Assembly (NCBI GenBank): GCA_963786395.1
Contig: CAWAZD010000019.1
Span: forward strand, 60,669 to 124,668
Origin: Fen-1301 sp963786395
Lineage (GTDB): Bacteria; Bacteroidota; Ignavibacteria; Ignavibacteriales; Ignavibacteriaceae
DNA: 64,000 nt
Direction: 5' to 3'
How positions within the stretch are numbered: position 1 is the stretch's first letter; each line of letters begins with the position of its first letter. Of this stretch, positions 36,909 through 48,257 are shown piece after piece. A model generated the notes under the pieces. It did not search any database, was not told the DNA's origin, and worked only from the letters and a program-made list of their open reading frames with translations. The position numbers and the translations under genes are program-made.

Positions 36909-38917
36909 ATGAGTGTCGGTATAGTCAGCACTATTTTTGACAAATGCAAGAGATGTTACTCCTGCATAAGAGAATGTCCGGCTAAGGCAATTAAAGTTAT
37001 TAACGGACAAGCCAGGGTATTACCCGAAAGGTGTATTGCCTGTGGTCATTGTGTGAAAGTATGTTCACAGAATGCTAAGAAAATATCCAGTGACTCTGCT
37101 CTTGTTTTTGAAGAACTCATTCCGTCTAATACTGTAGCGGCTGTTATTGCTCCCTCATTTGCGGTTTCATTTCCTGATGATTATAATAAACTCCCTGCAG
37201 CTTTGAAAAGCATCGGGTTTAGTTATGTAGTGGAAGCAGCTTTCGGTGCTGACCTTATCAGCGACCTTTATCTGCAGGAATTTCAGTCTGAAAATAAACA
37301 GACTATTATAAGTTCTTCGTGTCCGGCTGTTGTTAATTATATTGAAAAGTACAGGGGGCAGCTTGTCCCAAATCTTGCTAAGGTAGTTTCTCCAATGATA
37401 GCAATAGGAAAATACCTGAAGGCGAATTCAAAGGAAGAACTAAAGGTTGTTTTTATCGGTCCCTGTGTTGCTAAGAAAGAAGAATATCTTGAGCCCCAGG
37501 TTGAAGGTGCTATTGATGCAGTGTTAACTTTTGCTGAACTTAAGAGAATATTTAATAAAGGCAATATAAAACTGAACGAGCTTGAAGATAGTGAATTTGA
37601 TCCGCCACATGCATATATGGGAAAATCATTTCCTCTTGCAGGTGGTTTGCTTAAGACTGCTACTATTTCAGGTGATATCCTTGAAAAAGAGATTATAGTT
37701 GTTGAAGGTAAGGTAAAAGTTCAGGAAATAATTGAAGAAATTTGTGATAATAAAATAAATGCAAAGTTCGTTGATATCTTGTTTTGTGAAGGATGTATAA
37801 GCGGACCGGCAATCGGTTCTGATCTCAATTACTATTCCAGACGAGAAAAGGTTATTAAATATATTGATCAGAAACTATATACTGTTGACAAGCAGATCTG
37901 GAAAAGTAATATATATAACAGCCGCGGTCTTGACCTGACAAGAGATTTCCAGGTAAGGAATCAGCGTAAACCTGAACCTCCTGAAGAAAGGATTAAGGAG
38001 ATCCTTGCTGAAACAAATAAGTTTTCTGTTAATGATGAATTAAATTGCGGTGCCTGTGGCTATGCTACATGCAGGGAATATGCAATTGCTATTGCTAAAG
38101 AATTTGCTGAAAAAGAAATGTGTCTGCCGTACCTTATAGATAAACTTGGTAAGGCTTACGATGATCTGAAGGATACACAGGAACAGCTTCAAGTCTGCTG
38201 AGAAACTTGCCTCCATAGGACAGCTTGCTGCCGGTGTGGCGCATGAAATAAATAATCCTTTAAGCACAATTATATTGTATACCTCAATGTTGAAGAAAGA
38301 ACTTGAGCAAAAATTAGATGATTCTCAGAATACCGAAGACTTAGCCTTAATTCTTGAGGAAGCAAACAGGTGCAAGAATATCGTTGCAAATCTTCTCAAC
38401 TTTGCTCGTCAGGGGAAACTAAAAGTAACTAAAATAAATTTAGGTCAGCTTCTTTCAAAAATAGTTAAGAATATAAAAGCCAACCCGGTTAACAAAAAAA
38501 TAGATATAGTAAATGAAAAGTTGTTAAATGGCTGGTTGATTGAGGGTGACAATGACCAGTTACAGCAGGTATTTATTAAATCTTATAACTAATGCCTGTG
38601 AAGCAATGGAAGAATCTCCTGAAAAGATCCTGAATATAAAAATCTCTGAAGATGATAATTATCTTATAACTGAAATAAGGGATTCCGGGTCGGGGATTGA
38701 AAAAGAAAATTTCAGCAAGGTATTTACTCCGTTTTTTACTACTAAAAAAATAGGGAAGGGGACTGGACTTGGTTTAGCCATTACTTATGGCATTATAAAA
38801 ATGCATAATGGTTTTATCAATTTCCGGAGTGAACCCGGGAAAGGAACAACATTCGTGGTTAAGCTGCCGAAAATTATTAATAAGCAGCTCGTTAATTCTG
38901 AAATAAAGGTCAATTAA
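36909..38917 (+). CDS. Hydrogenase-like (HydS-type) iron-sulfur sensor histidine kinase; two frameshifts
   Basis: It starts at the ATG at 36909. Joined near 38195 and 38578 (one extra base each), it has about 665 residues. Order: two [4Fe-4S] ferredoxin motifs (C-K-R-C-Y-S-C, C-I-A-C-G-H-C); a HydA large-domain homologue with altered motifs (S-S-S-C-P-A for L1, G-P-C-V-A-K-K for L2, F-C-E-G-C-I-S-G for L3); an Fe-S domain (N-C-G-A-C-G-Y-A-T-C); then HisKA (G-V-A-H-E-I-N-N-P) and HATPase (N-L-I-T-N-A-C-E-A, G-T-G-L-G-L). The catalytic loops keep one Cys of L1 and lose the active-enzyme pattern of L3, fitting a sensor rather than an enzyme. It probably reports H2 or redox state to the receivers encoded just downstream. 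Confidence 0.9.
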
Positions 38918-38918
38918 A

Positions 38919-39329
38919 ATGATTACCGAAGATAAAAAAATATTACTCGTAGATGATGATATAGATTTGCTCGAACAGCATAAAATACTCCTTGAATCCA
39001 AAGGGTTCAAAGTTGTTATAGCAGAAGGAAGTAAAAAAGGCTGGGAAGTTTACAAACAGGAACTACCCGATGCTGCCATTCTTGATCTCATTATGGAAGA
39101 ACATGATTCCGGTTTTATTCTTGCTCATAAAATCAAGAAAGATCCTCATGGGAAAAATATTCCGGTGTTTATTCTTACTTCGGCTACTTATGTAACCGGA
39201 TTTAAGTTTGGTGCCTCAACTGATGAAGAAAAAGAATGGATCAAGTGCGATGGAATTCTTAACAAACCAATAATCATAGATGATCTGGTTAAAAAACTGG
39301 AAATCTTTTTCACCGAAGCTAAGGTTTAA
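38919..39329 (+). CDS. Stand-alone receiver protein (CheY-like)
   Basis: The protein is a 136-residue receiver only: D-D-D near residue 14, phospho-acceptor in A-I-L-D-L-I-M (about D51), and the conserved Lys in L-N-K-P. An insertion after L-T-S-A-T is shared with the receiver at 40908. With no output domain it must pass phosphate onward or act by protein contact. It follows the hydrogenase-like kinase after one base, so that kinase is the probable donor. Confidence 0.92.
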   Translation: MITEDKKILLVDDDIDLLEQHKILLESKGFKVVIAEGSKKGWEVYKQELPDAAILDLIMEEHDSGFILAHKIKKDPHGKNIPVFILTSATYVTGFKFGASTDEEKEWIKCDGILNKPIIIDDLVKKLEIFFTEAKV

Positions 39330-39337
39330 TTTTATAT

Positions 39338-40892
39338 ATGTCCGATTATCATAGAAAGAAAATACTTATAGTTGATGACGAGAAGGGTTTACGGCTCGGA
39401 ACTAAAAGGCTGCTTGAAAAAGAAGGCTTTGAAGTAGTTGCTGCCGAGAACGGAGCCGAGGGAATCGAACTGGGTATTGCGACTGAATTTGATATCGCCA
39501 TAATTGATATGAAGATGCCTGACTATGATGGTATTCAGGTGCTAAAAGCAATAATCGGCAGATTTCCGAATACAGTTTGTTTTATTGCAACTGCTTATGC
39601 CAGCTATGATACTGCAATTGAATCAACAAGAATAGGGGCTTTTAGTTATATTCCTAAACCTTTTTCTCCCGAAGAGCTTCTTCAACAAGTTAATAAAGGA
39701 CTTGAAAAAAGGGAATTGAGTCTTCAGAAAGAAAGTTGGATACGTGAAAGAGAAGAACGTCTGCTTGAAGTTGCTTTTGAAAAGACCCGTCTGAATACTA
39801 TTATTAATTCTATATCTGACGGAGTTCTTGTAATTAATAAGAATGGCGAAGTAGTTTTATATAATCCGGCAGCATTAAAATTTCTTTTATTAAAAAATAT
39901 TGTTATTGAAGAATATATTATTGATAAGCTTCCGGAAAAGCTGGCTGATCAGGTAAATGATTTTCTGAAATCTCATGAATTAAATTAAAAGATCATTTAT
40001 CAGTTCAGCTTCAGATGAAGCAGGGAAATGATTTGTTTATTGAAGCTACATCATCACCGGTACCTGCACATGATGGTTCACTTGCAGGTGTTGCAATAGT
40101 TATTAAAGAATATTACTGAACTTAAGAAAATTGAATTCCTTAAGTCTCAATTCGTATCCATGGTATCGCATGAATTAAAAGCTCCTATTGCTGCAGTTTA
40201 CGGATATTTGAAATTGATTGCCGATAAAACAATTGTGCTTGATCCCATTAAACAAGGTGAATTTATAAATAGATCAATGTACCGTCTTGATTCCCTTTTA
40301 AAAATGGTAAACGACCTTCTGGATATTTCCAGGATGGAAATGAAAAATACTCAGAGAGAAATTAAGGAAATTGACCTGTCTGAAATTATTAAAGGTATAA
40401 TTGAATTATTTCAGCTTGAGATTAAAAAGAAGGGTCTTGGCTATTGTAATTGAAAATGAAGAAAATATAAAATGCCTGACTGGTGATAAAGACGAAATAA
40501 CACGGTTGTTTACAAACCTGATAAGTAACGGGATTAAATATAATAAACAGAACGGGTTGTTGAAGATAAGTTATTATAAGGATGACGATTACCTGGTTAC
40601 TGAAATAAAAGATTCCGGTATCGGAATGCGTGCCGAAGAAAAGGTTAAATTGTTCCATGAATTCTTCAGAGCAAAGAATGAGTTTACTAAAGATATCAGC
40701 GGCACGGGCCTTGGGCTATCTATAGTAAAGAGAATTGTTGATTCCTATGCAGGTAAAATTGAAGTCGACAGTGAATATGGAAACGGAACAACTTTCCGTG
40801 TATTCCTGCCTTCAGCAAAGACAATTGATAAAGACAAAAACACTGATAAAGATAATTCAGTTATAATAAATAATACAAACATTCATAAATAG
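39338..40892 (+). CDS. Receiver-PAS-histidine kinase; about three frameshifts
   Basis: Joined near 39985, 40108 and 40437, the protein has about 515 residues. A receiver (about 8-120, phospho-acceptor in A-I-I-D-M-K-M-P and Lys in P-K-P-F-S) is followed by a coiled linker, a PAS domain (I-S-D-G-V-L-V-I-N-K-N-G), HisKA (M-V-S-H-E-L-K-A-P) and HATPase (N-L-I-S-N-G-I-K-Y, G-T-G-L-G-L). This layout suits a middle step in a phosphorelay: it can receive phosphate and also autophosphorylate. It sits between two stand-alone receivers in the hydrogenase sensory block. Confidence 0.88.
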
Positions 40893-40907
40893 AAGGAATG
40901 AATCATT

Positions 40908-41306
40908 ATGGCGAAAATAGCTATCATCGATGACGATCCTGACATTCTGGACGCAAGTAGCCTTGTATTAACTTCGAAAGGATACGAAGTGATCACCGCG
41001 CAGAATCCGGATGATGGATATAAAATCGTAAAGGAAAACCACCCTGACCTAATCATACTTGATGTAATGATGAATGAACCGGATGACGGTTTCTTCCTGG
41101 CTCAGAAATTCAGGAAAAATAAAATAACAACACCTATAATTATGTACACTTCAATCTCTAAATCAATTGGTATTGAATATGGTATAAATGAAATGGTGCC
41201 TGTTGATGAGTATGTTGAAAAACCGATATCTCCGGAACAACTGATTGAGAAGGTTAGAGAAACTTTTACATCAACATATAGAAAGGTAATGTATGTTAGT
41301 TTATGA
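40908..41306 (+). CDS. Stand-alone receiver protein (CheY-like), second copy
   Basis: This 132-residue receiver has D-D-D near residue 10, phospho-acceptor in I-I-L-D-V-M-M and Lys in V-E-K-P. It resembles the receiver at 38919 in the D-G-F segment and the loop after T-S. Its last codons overlap the start of hydC2 (ATG at 41293), so its translation is coupled to the second hydrogenase. Preceded by a good ribosome site (AGAAGGA). Confidence 0.92.
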   Translation: MAKIAIIDDDPDILDASSLVLTSKGYEVITAQNPDDGYKIVKENHPDLIILDVMMNEPDDGFFLAQKFRKNKITTPIIMYTSISKSIGIEYGINEMVPVDEYVEKPISPEQLIEKVRETFTSTYRKVMYVSL

Positions 41307-41769
41307 AAAAAATGCAATGTCGCAAGAAATAGAACTTCTTGTTGGGAAATATGGAACCGAAAGATCTGCTCTTACTGCAGATTCTTCAGGATATCCAAAG
41401 GAAATATAAATATGTTTCTGATTTTGCCCAGCAGGAAATAGCCCGTTTATTAAATATTCATCCTGTTGAAGTTAACAGTGTTATCTCCTTTTATTCTTTT
41501 CTGCATTCAGAACCTATGCGGAAGAAATACTATAAAACTCTGTCAGACAATATCATGCGATATGGCAGGTAAAGAACAAATTGAGAAAGCTCTTGCAGAG
41601 AGAACTTGGGATTTCTTTCGGTGAAACAACTCCGGATAAGAAATTTACCCTGGAACATACTAACTGTATTGGTATGTGCGATCAGGGACCAGCTATGTTG
41701 GTTAACGAGAAGGTTTATACCCGACTCGATCCCGAAAAAGCTGTCAACATTTTAAAAGAAGTAGAGTAG
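41293..41769 (+). CDS. hydC: Hydrogenase HydC subunit (NuoE-like), set 2; about three frameshifts
   Basis: Joined near 41365, 41530 and 41590, about 155 residues. The helical part reads L-L-Q-I-L-Q-D-I-Q-R-K-Y-K-Y, and the [2Fe-2S] Cys pairs are L-C-Q-T-I-S-C and C-I-G-M-C. It begins inside the end of the receiver gene and is followed after nine bases by hydB2. Function as in set 1. Confidence 0.86.
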
Positions 41770-41778
41770 GGAGACAAC

Positions 41779-42996
41779 ATGGAAACAAATTTAGAATCAA
41801 AAAAGAGAACTGGTCCCGTTTTGTTTTCCCAATATACCCGCGGCGAAGGAATCAGAAAAGCTTTAAGCGGTGCCCGTGAAGATATATTATTAGAACTTAA
41901 AGAATCCGGTTTAAAGGGAAGAGGCGGTGCTGGTTTCCCTACTTCAACCAAATGGATGCTAACTGCAGCATCAACAGCAGCAAAGAAATTTGTTGTCTGT
42001 AATGCTGATGAAGGCGAACCTGGCACATTTCAAAGATAGAGTACTCCTTATGGAATACCCCGAACTTGTTTTTGACGGAATGGTTATTGCCGGTTATACA
42101 ATCGGTGCAAAAACAGGAATATCGTTTATTTGCGCGGCGAATATGAATATATGCTTGAACAGCTTGAAGATGTATCTAATGAAAATGAGAGATGATAATC
42201 TTCTTGGTAATGATATTTTAGGCAAAGAAAGGATTCGATTTTGATATAAGCATCAGGCTCGGTTCAGGCGCTTATGTTTGCGGTGAAGAAACTGCTTTGA
42301 TTGAATCACTTGAAGGTCATCGCGGCGAACCCAGAAACCGTCCTCCTTATCCAGTTAATACTGGTTATCTTGGATATCCTACAACAGTTAATAATGTTGA
42401 AACACTTGCCTCGGCTCCTCATATAATCATTAAAGGGCGGAGAATGGTTCAAGAAACATGGTACGAGTAAATCAACCGGAAGTCAAATTATTATCAATAT
42501 CAGGTGACTGTGAAAAGCCAGGCGTATATGAACTTCCCTGGGGAACAACAATTAAAGATGTTTTGAATCTTGTTGGTGCAAAAAATACAAAAGCAGTTCA
42601 GGTTGGCGGTGCTTCCGGAATATGTATTCCTAAAGGACAATTTGATCGTATTCTTGGTTATGAAGACGCAGCTACAGGCGGATCAATAATCATATTCAAT
42701 GAAACCCGTGATATGCTTACATGTTCTTAAGAACTTCATGGAATTCTTTGTTGAAGAATCATGCGGTCAGTGTACACCTTGCAGAATTGGTAATACTAAA
42801 CTTCTGGAAGGAGTAGATAAACTCATAAAAGGCGAATTATACATTCAGTTATATAAATACATTGAAAGATCTCGGAAGGACAATGCAGGTTGCATCTAAA
42901 TGCGGATTAGGGCAGTCCAGCCCGAATGCTTTCATTTCTATTCTTGAAAATTTCAAGGAAGAAATATTCCTTAAAAACGGAAACGGGAGGAAGTAA
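41779..42996 (+). CDS. hydB: Hydrogenase HydB subunit (NuoF-like), set 2, compact form; several frameshifts
   Basis: Joined near 42025, 42120, 42228, 42440, 42480, 42720 and 42850, about 405 residues. It has the FMN/NAD core (K-G-R-G-G-A-G-F-P-T, N-A-D-E-G-E-P-G-T-F, G-S-G-A-Y-V-C-G-E-E-T-A-L) and the [4Fe-4S] motif E-S-C-G-Q-C-T-P-C-R. Unlike the set-1 subunit, it lacks both the N-terminal [2Fe-2S] domain and the C-terminal two-cluster ferredoxin, so its electron wiring must be simpler. Its stop overlaps the hydA2 start (TAATG). Confidence 0.87.
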
Positions 42997-44877
42997 TGTC
43001 TAAAGAAAAATAATCCCAGGATACCGGTAAGCCAGCAGCCTTTTCAGGTTCAGAAACCAGAAGATACAACTACAATCGGCGGAACTGATTTCTGTCGAGA
43101 TAAATGAAAAGAAAGTATCAGTTCCTCTTGGTACAACAATACTGGAAGCATGTAAAGAAAATCAGATACATATTCCTACACTTTGCCATCATCCTGATCT
43201 TTGCATTGCGGGAGTTTGCCGTATTTGCGTTGTTGATGTTGAAGGTATGAGGACATTGCAGACTGCATGTTCATTCCCAATAACTTCACCCATGAAAATC
43301 AAAACATCAACACCAATGGTTAGAAAAGCCAGAAGCCACATAATTGATCTTCTTTTGAGTGAACATTATGGCGAATGTTATTCATGCTTAAGAAATAACA
43401 ACTGCGAACTTCAGTCTCTTGCAAAAGAATATGGAGTTGATAGTTATACATTTGGTCATGTACAGGAACCCAAATACAAAATCGACAGATCTTCAGCATC
43501 AGTAGTAAGAGATATGAATAAATGTATTCTCTGTAAGAGATGTGTAAGAACCTGTATCGATCTTCAGGAAGTCGGATGTCTGGAAGCAATTGACAGAGGA
43601 CATGAAACTCATATAGGTACATTCCTTGATAAACCGCTTGCTGATGTTATTTGTATAAACTGCGGTCAATGTATTAACCGTTGTCCTACAGGAGCTCTAA
43701 GAGCAAACGATCCAAGCGATGAAATCTGGAATGCAATTGATGATCCTAAGAAACATGTCGTAATTCAAACTGCTCCATCACCACGCGCAGCAATTGGTGA
43801 AGAGTTCGGTATTGAAGCCGGGCATTCATACACAGGAGAACTAAATACTGCATTGAGAAGAATCGGCTTTGATAAAGTGTTCGATACCAATTTCACTGCC
43901 GATCTTACAATTATGGAAGAAGGCACTGAACTCCTGAACAGACTTAAAAAAGCATTGGTCGATAAAGACGAAACAGTTAAGCTGCCGCAGTTTACTTCAT
44001 GTTCACCTGGATGGATAAAATATCATTGAGCATTTCTATCCTGAATATCTCGATTATTTGTCAACAGCTAAATCTCCTCAGCAGATGTTCGGTGCAGTTA
44101 CCAAAACATTCTATGCTAAAGAAGCAAATATAGATCCGGCAGATATAGTTACAGTTGCGTTGATGCCTTGTTCTGCAAAGAAGTTCGAATGCAATCGTCC
44201 GGAAATGGATTCATCAGGATTCAAGGATGTTGATTTCGGTCTTACAACCAGAGAAATGGCACAGATGATAAAAGAAGCAGGTATTTATTTACCGGAAATG
44301 CCAAAGGCTCATTTTGATGCTCCGTTCGGTGATGCTTCAGGTGCAGGACTCATATTCGGTGCAACAGGCGGAGTTATGGAAGCTGCTTTACGTACAGTTT
44401 ATGAATTAGTAACAGGCAGAGAAGTTCCATTCAAGAATCTGGAAATTGGACCTTGCCGTGGATTTGAAGGAATAAAACAAGCATCGGTGAAACTTGAAAA
44501 TGTCGTTGATGCATATAAATTCCTCGAAGGTGTTGAGGTTAAATTTATGATTGCACACGGAACAGCAAATGCTAAAATTGTAATGGAAATGTTAAAGAAT
44601 GGCGAGCTCAATGGATGTTCACTTTGTAGAGATAATGGCATGTCCCGGCGGATGTTTAGGCGGCGGCGGTCAACCAATACCAACTTCTCTGGAAATAAGA
44701 ACTAAAAGAGCTAAAGCTATTTATGACGAAGAGGAATCACTTCCTATAAGAAAATCACATGAGAATCCTTATGTTAAAATCTTATATGATAAATTCCTTA
44801 CAGAAGGTCCCTGCGGTAAGTTGAGTCATGAACTTCTGCATACACATTATACGAAACGGGGTAAATTTATCTCGTAA
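42996..44877 (+). CDS. hydA: [FeFe]-hydrogenase catalytic subunit HydA, set 2; several frameshifts
   Basis: Joined near 43012, 43090, 44030 and 44620, about 620 residues including an N-terminal extension of about 35. It has the plant-type [2Fe-2S] domain (L-C-H-H-P...G-V-C-R-I-C), an N-proximal cluster domain (H-Y-G-E-C-Y-S-C), a two-cluster ferredoxin (C-I-L-C-K-R-C, C-I-N-C-G-Q-C) and the H-domain. L1 is T-S-C-S-P-G-W (43994-44014), with Ser where set 1 has the second Cys; L2 is M-P-C-S-A-K-K and L3 M-A-C-P-G-G-C-L-G-G-G-G. The Ser codon TCA differs from a Cys codon at two bases, so it is not an indel artefact. A strong terminator follows. Confidence 0.92.
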
Positions 44878-44893
44878 ATATAAATTCTAAATT

Positions 44894-44925
44894 ACCTCCG
44901 GAGTTGAATAAACTCCGGAGGTTTT
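44894..44925 (+). terminator. Strong terminator after the hydrogenase island
   Basis: A perfect twelve-base-arm hairpin, ACCTCCGGAGTT and AACTCCGGAGGT around GAATA, with TTTT as tail. It separates hydA2 from the kinase gene that starts only about 15 bases later. Confidence 0.95.
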
Positions 44926-44940
44926 GTATTTTATATCTAT

Positions 44941-46326
44941 ATGTATATGATTCATTTAGTACCGTCCTGGGCTCGGCATTATGAAGAGTTTTGGGAGTCA
45001 ATAAAAGAAAGAAACGCCTGGTTTATTAAGCTACGATATGTAGCTGTATTAATGCTCATTGCTTTTCTTTCATTTACAACCTTCTTCTTCAGAATCAAAT
45101 TTTCACCTACTCAATTTTATGCTATAAGTGCTATTGCAATTTCTATCGGTCTGTATAATTTGTTATTGGTCAGACTGCAGAAGTATCTTAAAAATTCAGA
45201 TTCCGGATTTAATCCAATCCATTTCTCAATAATTCAGATGATACTTGACCTTTTAGCATTAACGTTACTTGTATATTATACGGGAGGCATTGAAAGTCCG
45301 TTATTCCTTCTTTTTGTTTTCCACATGGTTATTGGCAGTATTATTTTGCCGGAATTTGTAATTTATTGTGCAGCAGGGATGGTTATATTTATATTTTCAG
45401 GGTTGGTTATTTTAGAATATTCAGCAGTTATTCCGCATCATAGTGTAATTGGATTTCTTAGCAGCGCCCTTTTATAATAATATTTCCTTTATATCAGTTT
45501 TCCTGATAGTTTTTGCATTTGTTTTGATTGTTACCGTAATGCTGACAAACGGGATTGCAAAGGAATTATATAAAATGGAGGAAAACCTTCTTGATTCTCT
45601 TGATAAACTTAAAGCCGCAGAAATAGAAAAAGAAAACTACATCACTGGTGTTGTTCATGAGATAAAAACACCTATAGCCGCAGTCCAGTCATATCTTGAT
45701 CTTATTCTTCAGAAATTCGTTGGCCCTATAAGTGCACAGATGGAAGACAAATTAAAAAGAACAAGAGCAAGATCTGATGAAGCAATCCAGATGATAAATA
45801 ATATTCTGAAGATTAGCAGACTAAAGCTTATTGATGATCTCCCGCGTGAAGAACTTGATCTTAAAAGGTTGATATGTTCTGCACATGAAAAACTTAAAAT
45901 GCAGGTTGAAGCAAAAAATATTGATTTTACTTTGAAAGATAACCGTAAATTCAAAAGTAAAATAATGGGAGATAAATTTTTACTTGAGATAGGTTTTTCG
46001 AATATCATTTCAAATGCAGTAAAGTATACTGAGAATGGTGGGAAGAATAATTATCAATATGGATGATAATGAGGAAGGTACAGAAATACAAATCTGCGAT
46101 AACGGAGTCGGAATTCCACAATCTGAGATCGAAAATATATTCAAGGAATTTTACAGGGGCACCAATATCCGGCACAAAGGATATGAGGGGGTAGGACTTG
46201 GACTTTCAGTTGTTAAGCAGATAATGAATAGGCATGGCGGAACAATAAGTGTTAAAAGCCCATCGGGTATTGGAGATTCGGTCCATCCCGGGACATGCTT
46301 TTATAATTAACTTTCCGGTAAAATAA
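44941..46326 (+). CDS. Multi-spanning membrane histidine kinase; about three frameshifts
   Basis: Joined near 45470, 46040 and 46290, about 460 residues. The N-terminal half has five or six membrane helices with no extracytoplasmic domain. The kinase half has HisKA (V-V-H-E-I-K-T-P-I-A-A-V), the N-box (I-I-S-N-A-V-K-Y-T) and D-N-G-V-G-I with G-L-G-L. In the repaired last frame the protein ends I-I-N-F-P-V-K at 46326. The close terminator upstream leaves little room for a promoter, so expression may depend on readthrough from the hydrogenase operon. The signal is unknown. Confidence 0.86.
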
Positions 46327-46341
46327 GGAAAAGAATTTAAT

Positions 46342-46475
46342 GGTGTCGTGGAGAATGAGTCCCCGACACACCCGAAAACCTGAAATAAATTATAAGAATC
46401 ATATTACCATCCCTGCAAAAACGGATAGGAAGAAATTCGCTGCATGGATTCCCGCCTCCGCGGGAATGACAATTG
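46342..46475. repeat. Hairpin repeats between the membrane kinase and rqcH
   Basis: A stem GTGTCG/CGACAC (46343-46369) lies 16 bases after the kinase stop. Further on, GGATTCCCGCCTCCGCGGGA (from 46446) followed by ATGACAAT is a member of the dispersed hairpin family. Confidence 0.6.
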
Positions 46476-46518
46476 CAAGTGGGCTATAACGGAGTAAAAT
46501 TATACTATAGGAAGATAT

Positions 46519-48142
46519 TTAATCTTCAGAAATGTATTCGCAGCCGTCGGGGATTTCGGGGCGGACTAGTAGTACTTCTTCTTTTAGCAAAGCTACTTTT
46601 CCAGGCTTCCATACCTTTCTTTTTAACAACGTACTTTTTCAGAGTGTACGATACAGGTGATATACCTGCAGTTTTAGCCTTACTATGGTAGGCTGCCAGA
46701 GCGGCAGCTTTCTTTAGAATATTTTTAGGCATATTCTCTTTTGTGTTGTCAGTTCTGAGAACAACATGCGATCCTGACACACTGCGTGCATGGAACCAAT
46801 AGTCGTTCTGTTTTGCAAACTTTACAGTCAAGAGGTCATTATTCTGAGAATCTTTTCCTACAAAAACCTGGTATTTCCCATCAATGAGGTATCTCTTAAA
46901 TTTGTTTTTAATATCATCGTTTGAATTGATATTTTCTACTGGTTTTAATTTCAGATCTTTCATAATAGTTAATAGTTTTTCTTTATCTTCAATGTTTTCA
47001 AGAGTAGTGGCAATAATTTTAAGTTTATTATACTCTTTCAAAGTTAATTGTTTACGTTCAAATGCTTTCTCATGTTTTAATCTATCATCCTTTGCCTTTT
47101 CAAACCAAAGTTCAGCGTTTTTGTTCGGCGGCAGTGATGGATTAATTGGTATGCTAATTTCATTACCTTCATATACATCTTCAACTAAAACAGATTCCAT
47201 TCGAGGCATTATTTTGTACAAATTGATGAGGAGAAGATTTCCATATTTATTATAAAGATCTTCTTTTCCTTCATTGCCAAGTACGGCATTTATATTATTC
47301 AGTTTTGCAGCAAGTTTCTCTAATTCTTTAGTAACATACCTGGTTATTATTTTCTTTATGTCAGTAAAGTCTTCTAAATAATATTTCTTCCTGAAATAAA
47401 TCTGTAAAGCTTCGCTGGTTGAATCAAACAATATTTTTTCGGAAAAAGGGATGGATGTAAAACAATCAAATGCCAGTTGAAGAATAGCAAATTTATCAGA
47501 AAAGAATATGGCAGGTGAACTGTATCCGATTTCCTTGATTATATTTATCAGCTCTTCAACAGGGGAATTTGGAGTAGACTCACATCTGGCTTTCAGTTCA
47601 AGTGTAATTTCTTTTCCTATAAAAGGATATTTCTTTCTAATTGTATCAGGCGTGTCTGCGGCATCTGTTTTAAAACCAGGGCATGAATATAATTCAGAAA
47701 ATTGTAATGTCTTTATTTCCTTTATCAAATCATTCTCTTCAGGTTCTACAAACTTTTTAAAGGGATGAATTTGTGCATCGTCAGTAATTATCACCACATT
47801 TGTATATTTTCCCCTTATTAGAAAATATATGCCGGCCTTATCTGAAGATATTTTGATTATTCTGTCATATAATGCAATTTCTACCGAGTTAATTTTGAAA
47901 GGAAGAAAGGATTCAAAGAAACTGATGCTATTCTTTTTAGCTCTGCTGAATTTATTTCTAAATGTTATATAAGGGTCACCTGGATTTACACAAATCTCTA
48001 TGAATTTCTCTGAATCCTCAAATTTAAAGGAAAATATCAGTTTTTCTTTATCCTGAGAAAATGCATTAGTCAGAGAATACCCAAGAATCTCATTATTCGC
48101 TTCTACAATAAATCTGTTCAGGAAAAAGAAGTTTTTATACAT
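46519..48142 (-). CDS. rqcH: RqcH/Rqc2-like ribosome quality-control protein (NFACT family); one frameshift
   Basis: The protein has about 540 residues. It has an NFACT-N domain at the start (F-I-V-E-A-N-N-E-I-L-G), a coiled-coil middle (about 270-400) and the NFACT-R domain (D-Y-W-F-H-A-R-S-V-S-G-S-H-V-V-L-R, about residue 460). The first frame ends at 46526, but a single-base correction near 46600 restores V-A-L-L-K-E-E-V-L-L-V-R-P-E-I and a stop at 46519. In bacteria RqcH binds stalled large ribosomal subunits and adds alanine tails to mark blocked peptides. It is a single gene with no operon partner and is unrelated to the hydrogen genes. Confidence 0.92.
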
Positions 48143-48257
48143 AATGCCAAATTATCAATTAATAACTATATATTAAATAAAATTATTACTTAAGGGGCTA
48201 TAAGTCCTTATTTCTGATAATATTAGCTGAATCACAATATAAGGAGGTAAAAATAAA

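Noticed and set aside
32649..46326. Programmed frameshifting or selenocysteine as explanation for split hydrogenase genes
   Set aside because: Breaks are too many, at varied places, lack slippery sites or a common stop, and are mended by deleting one base.
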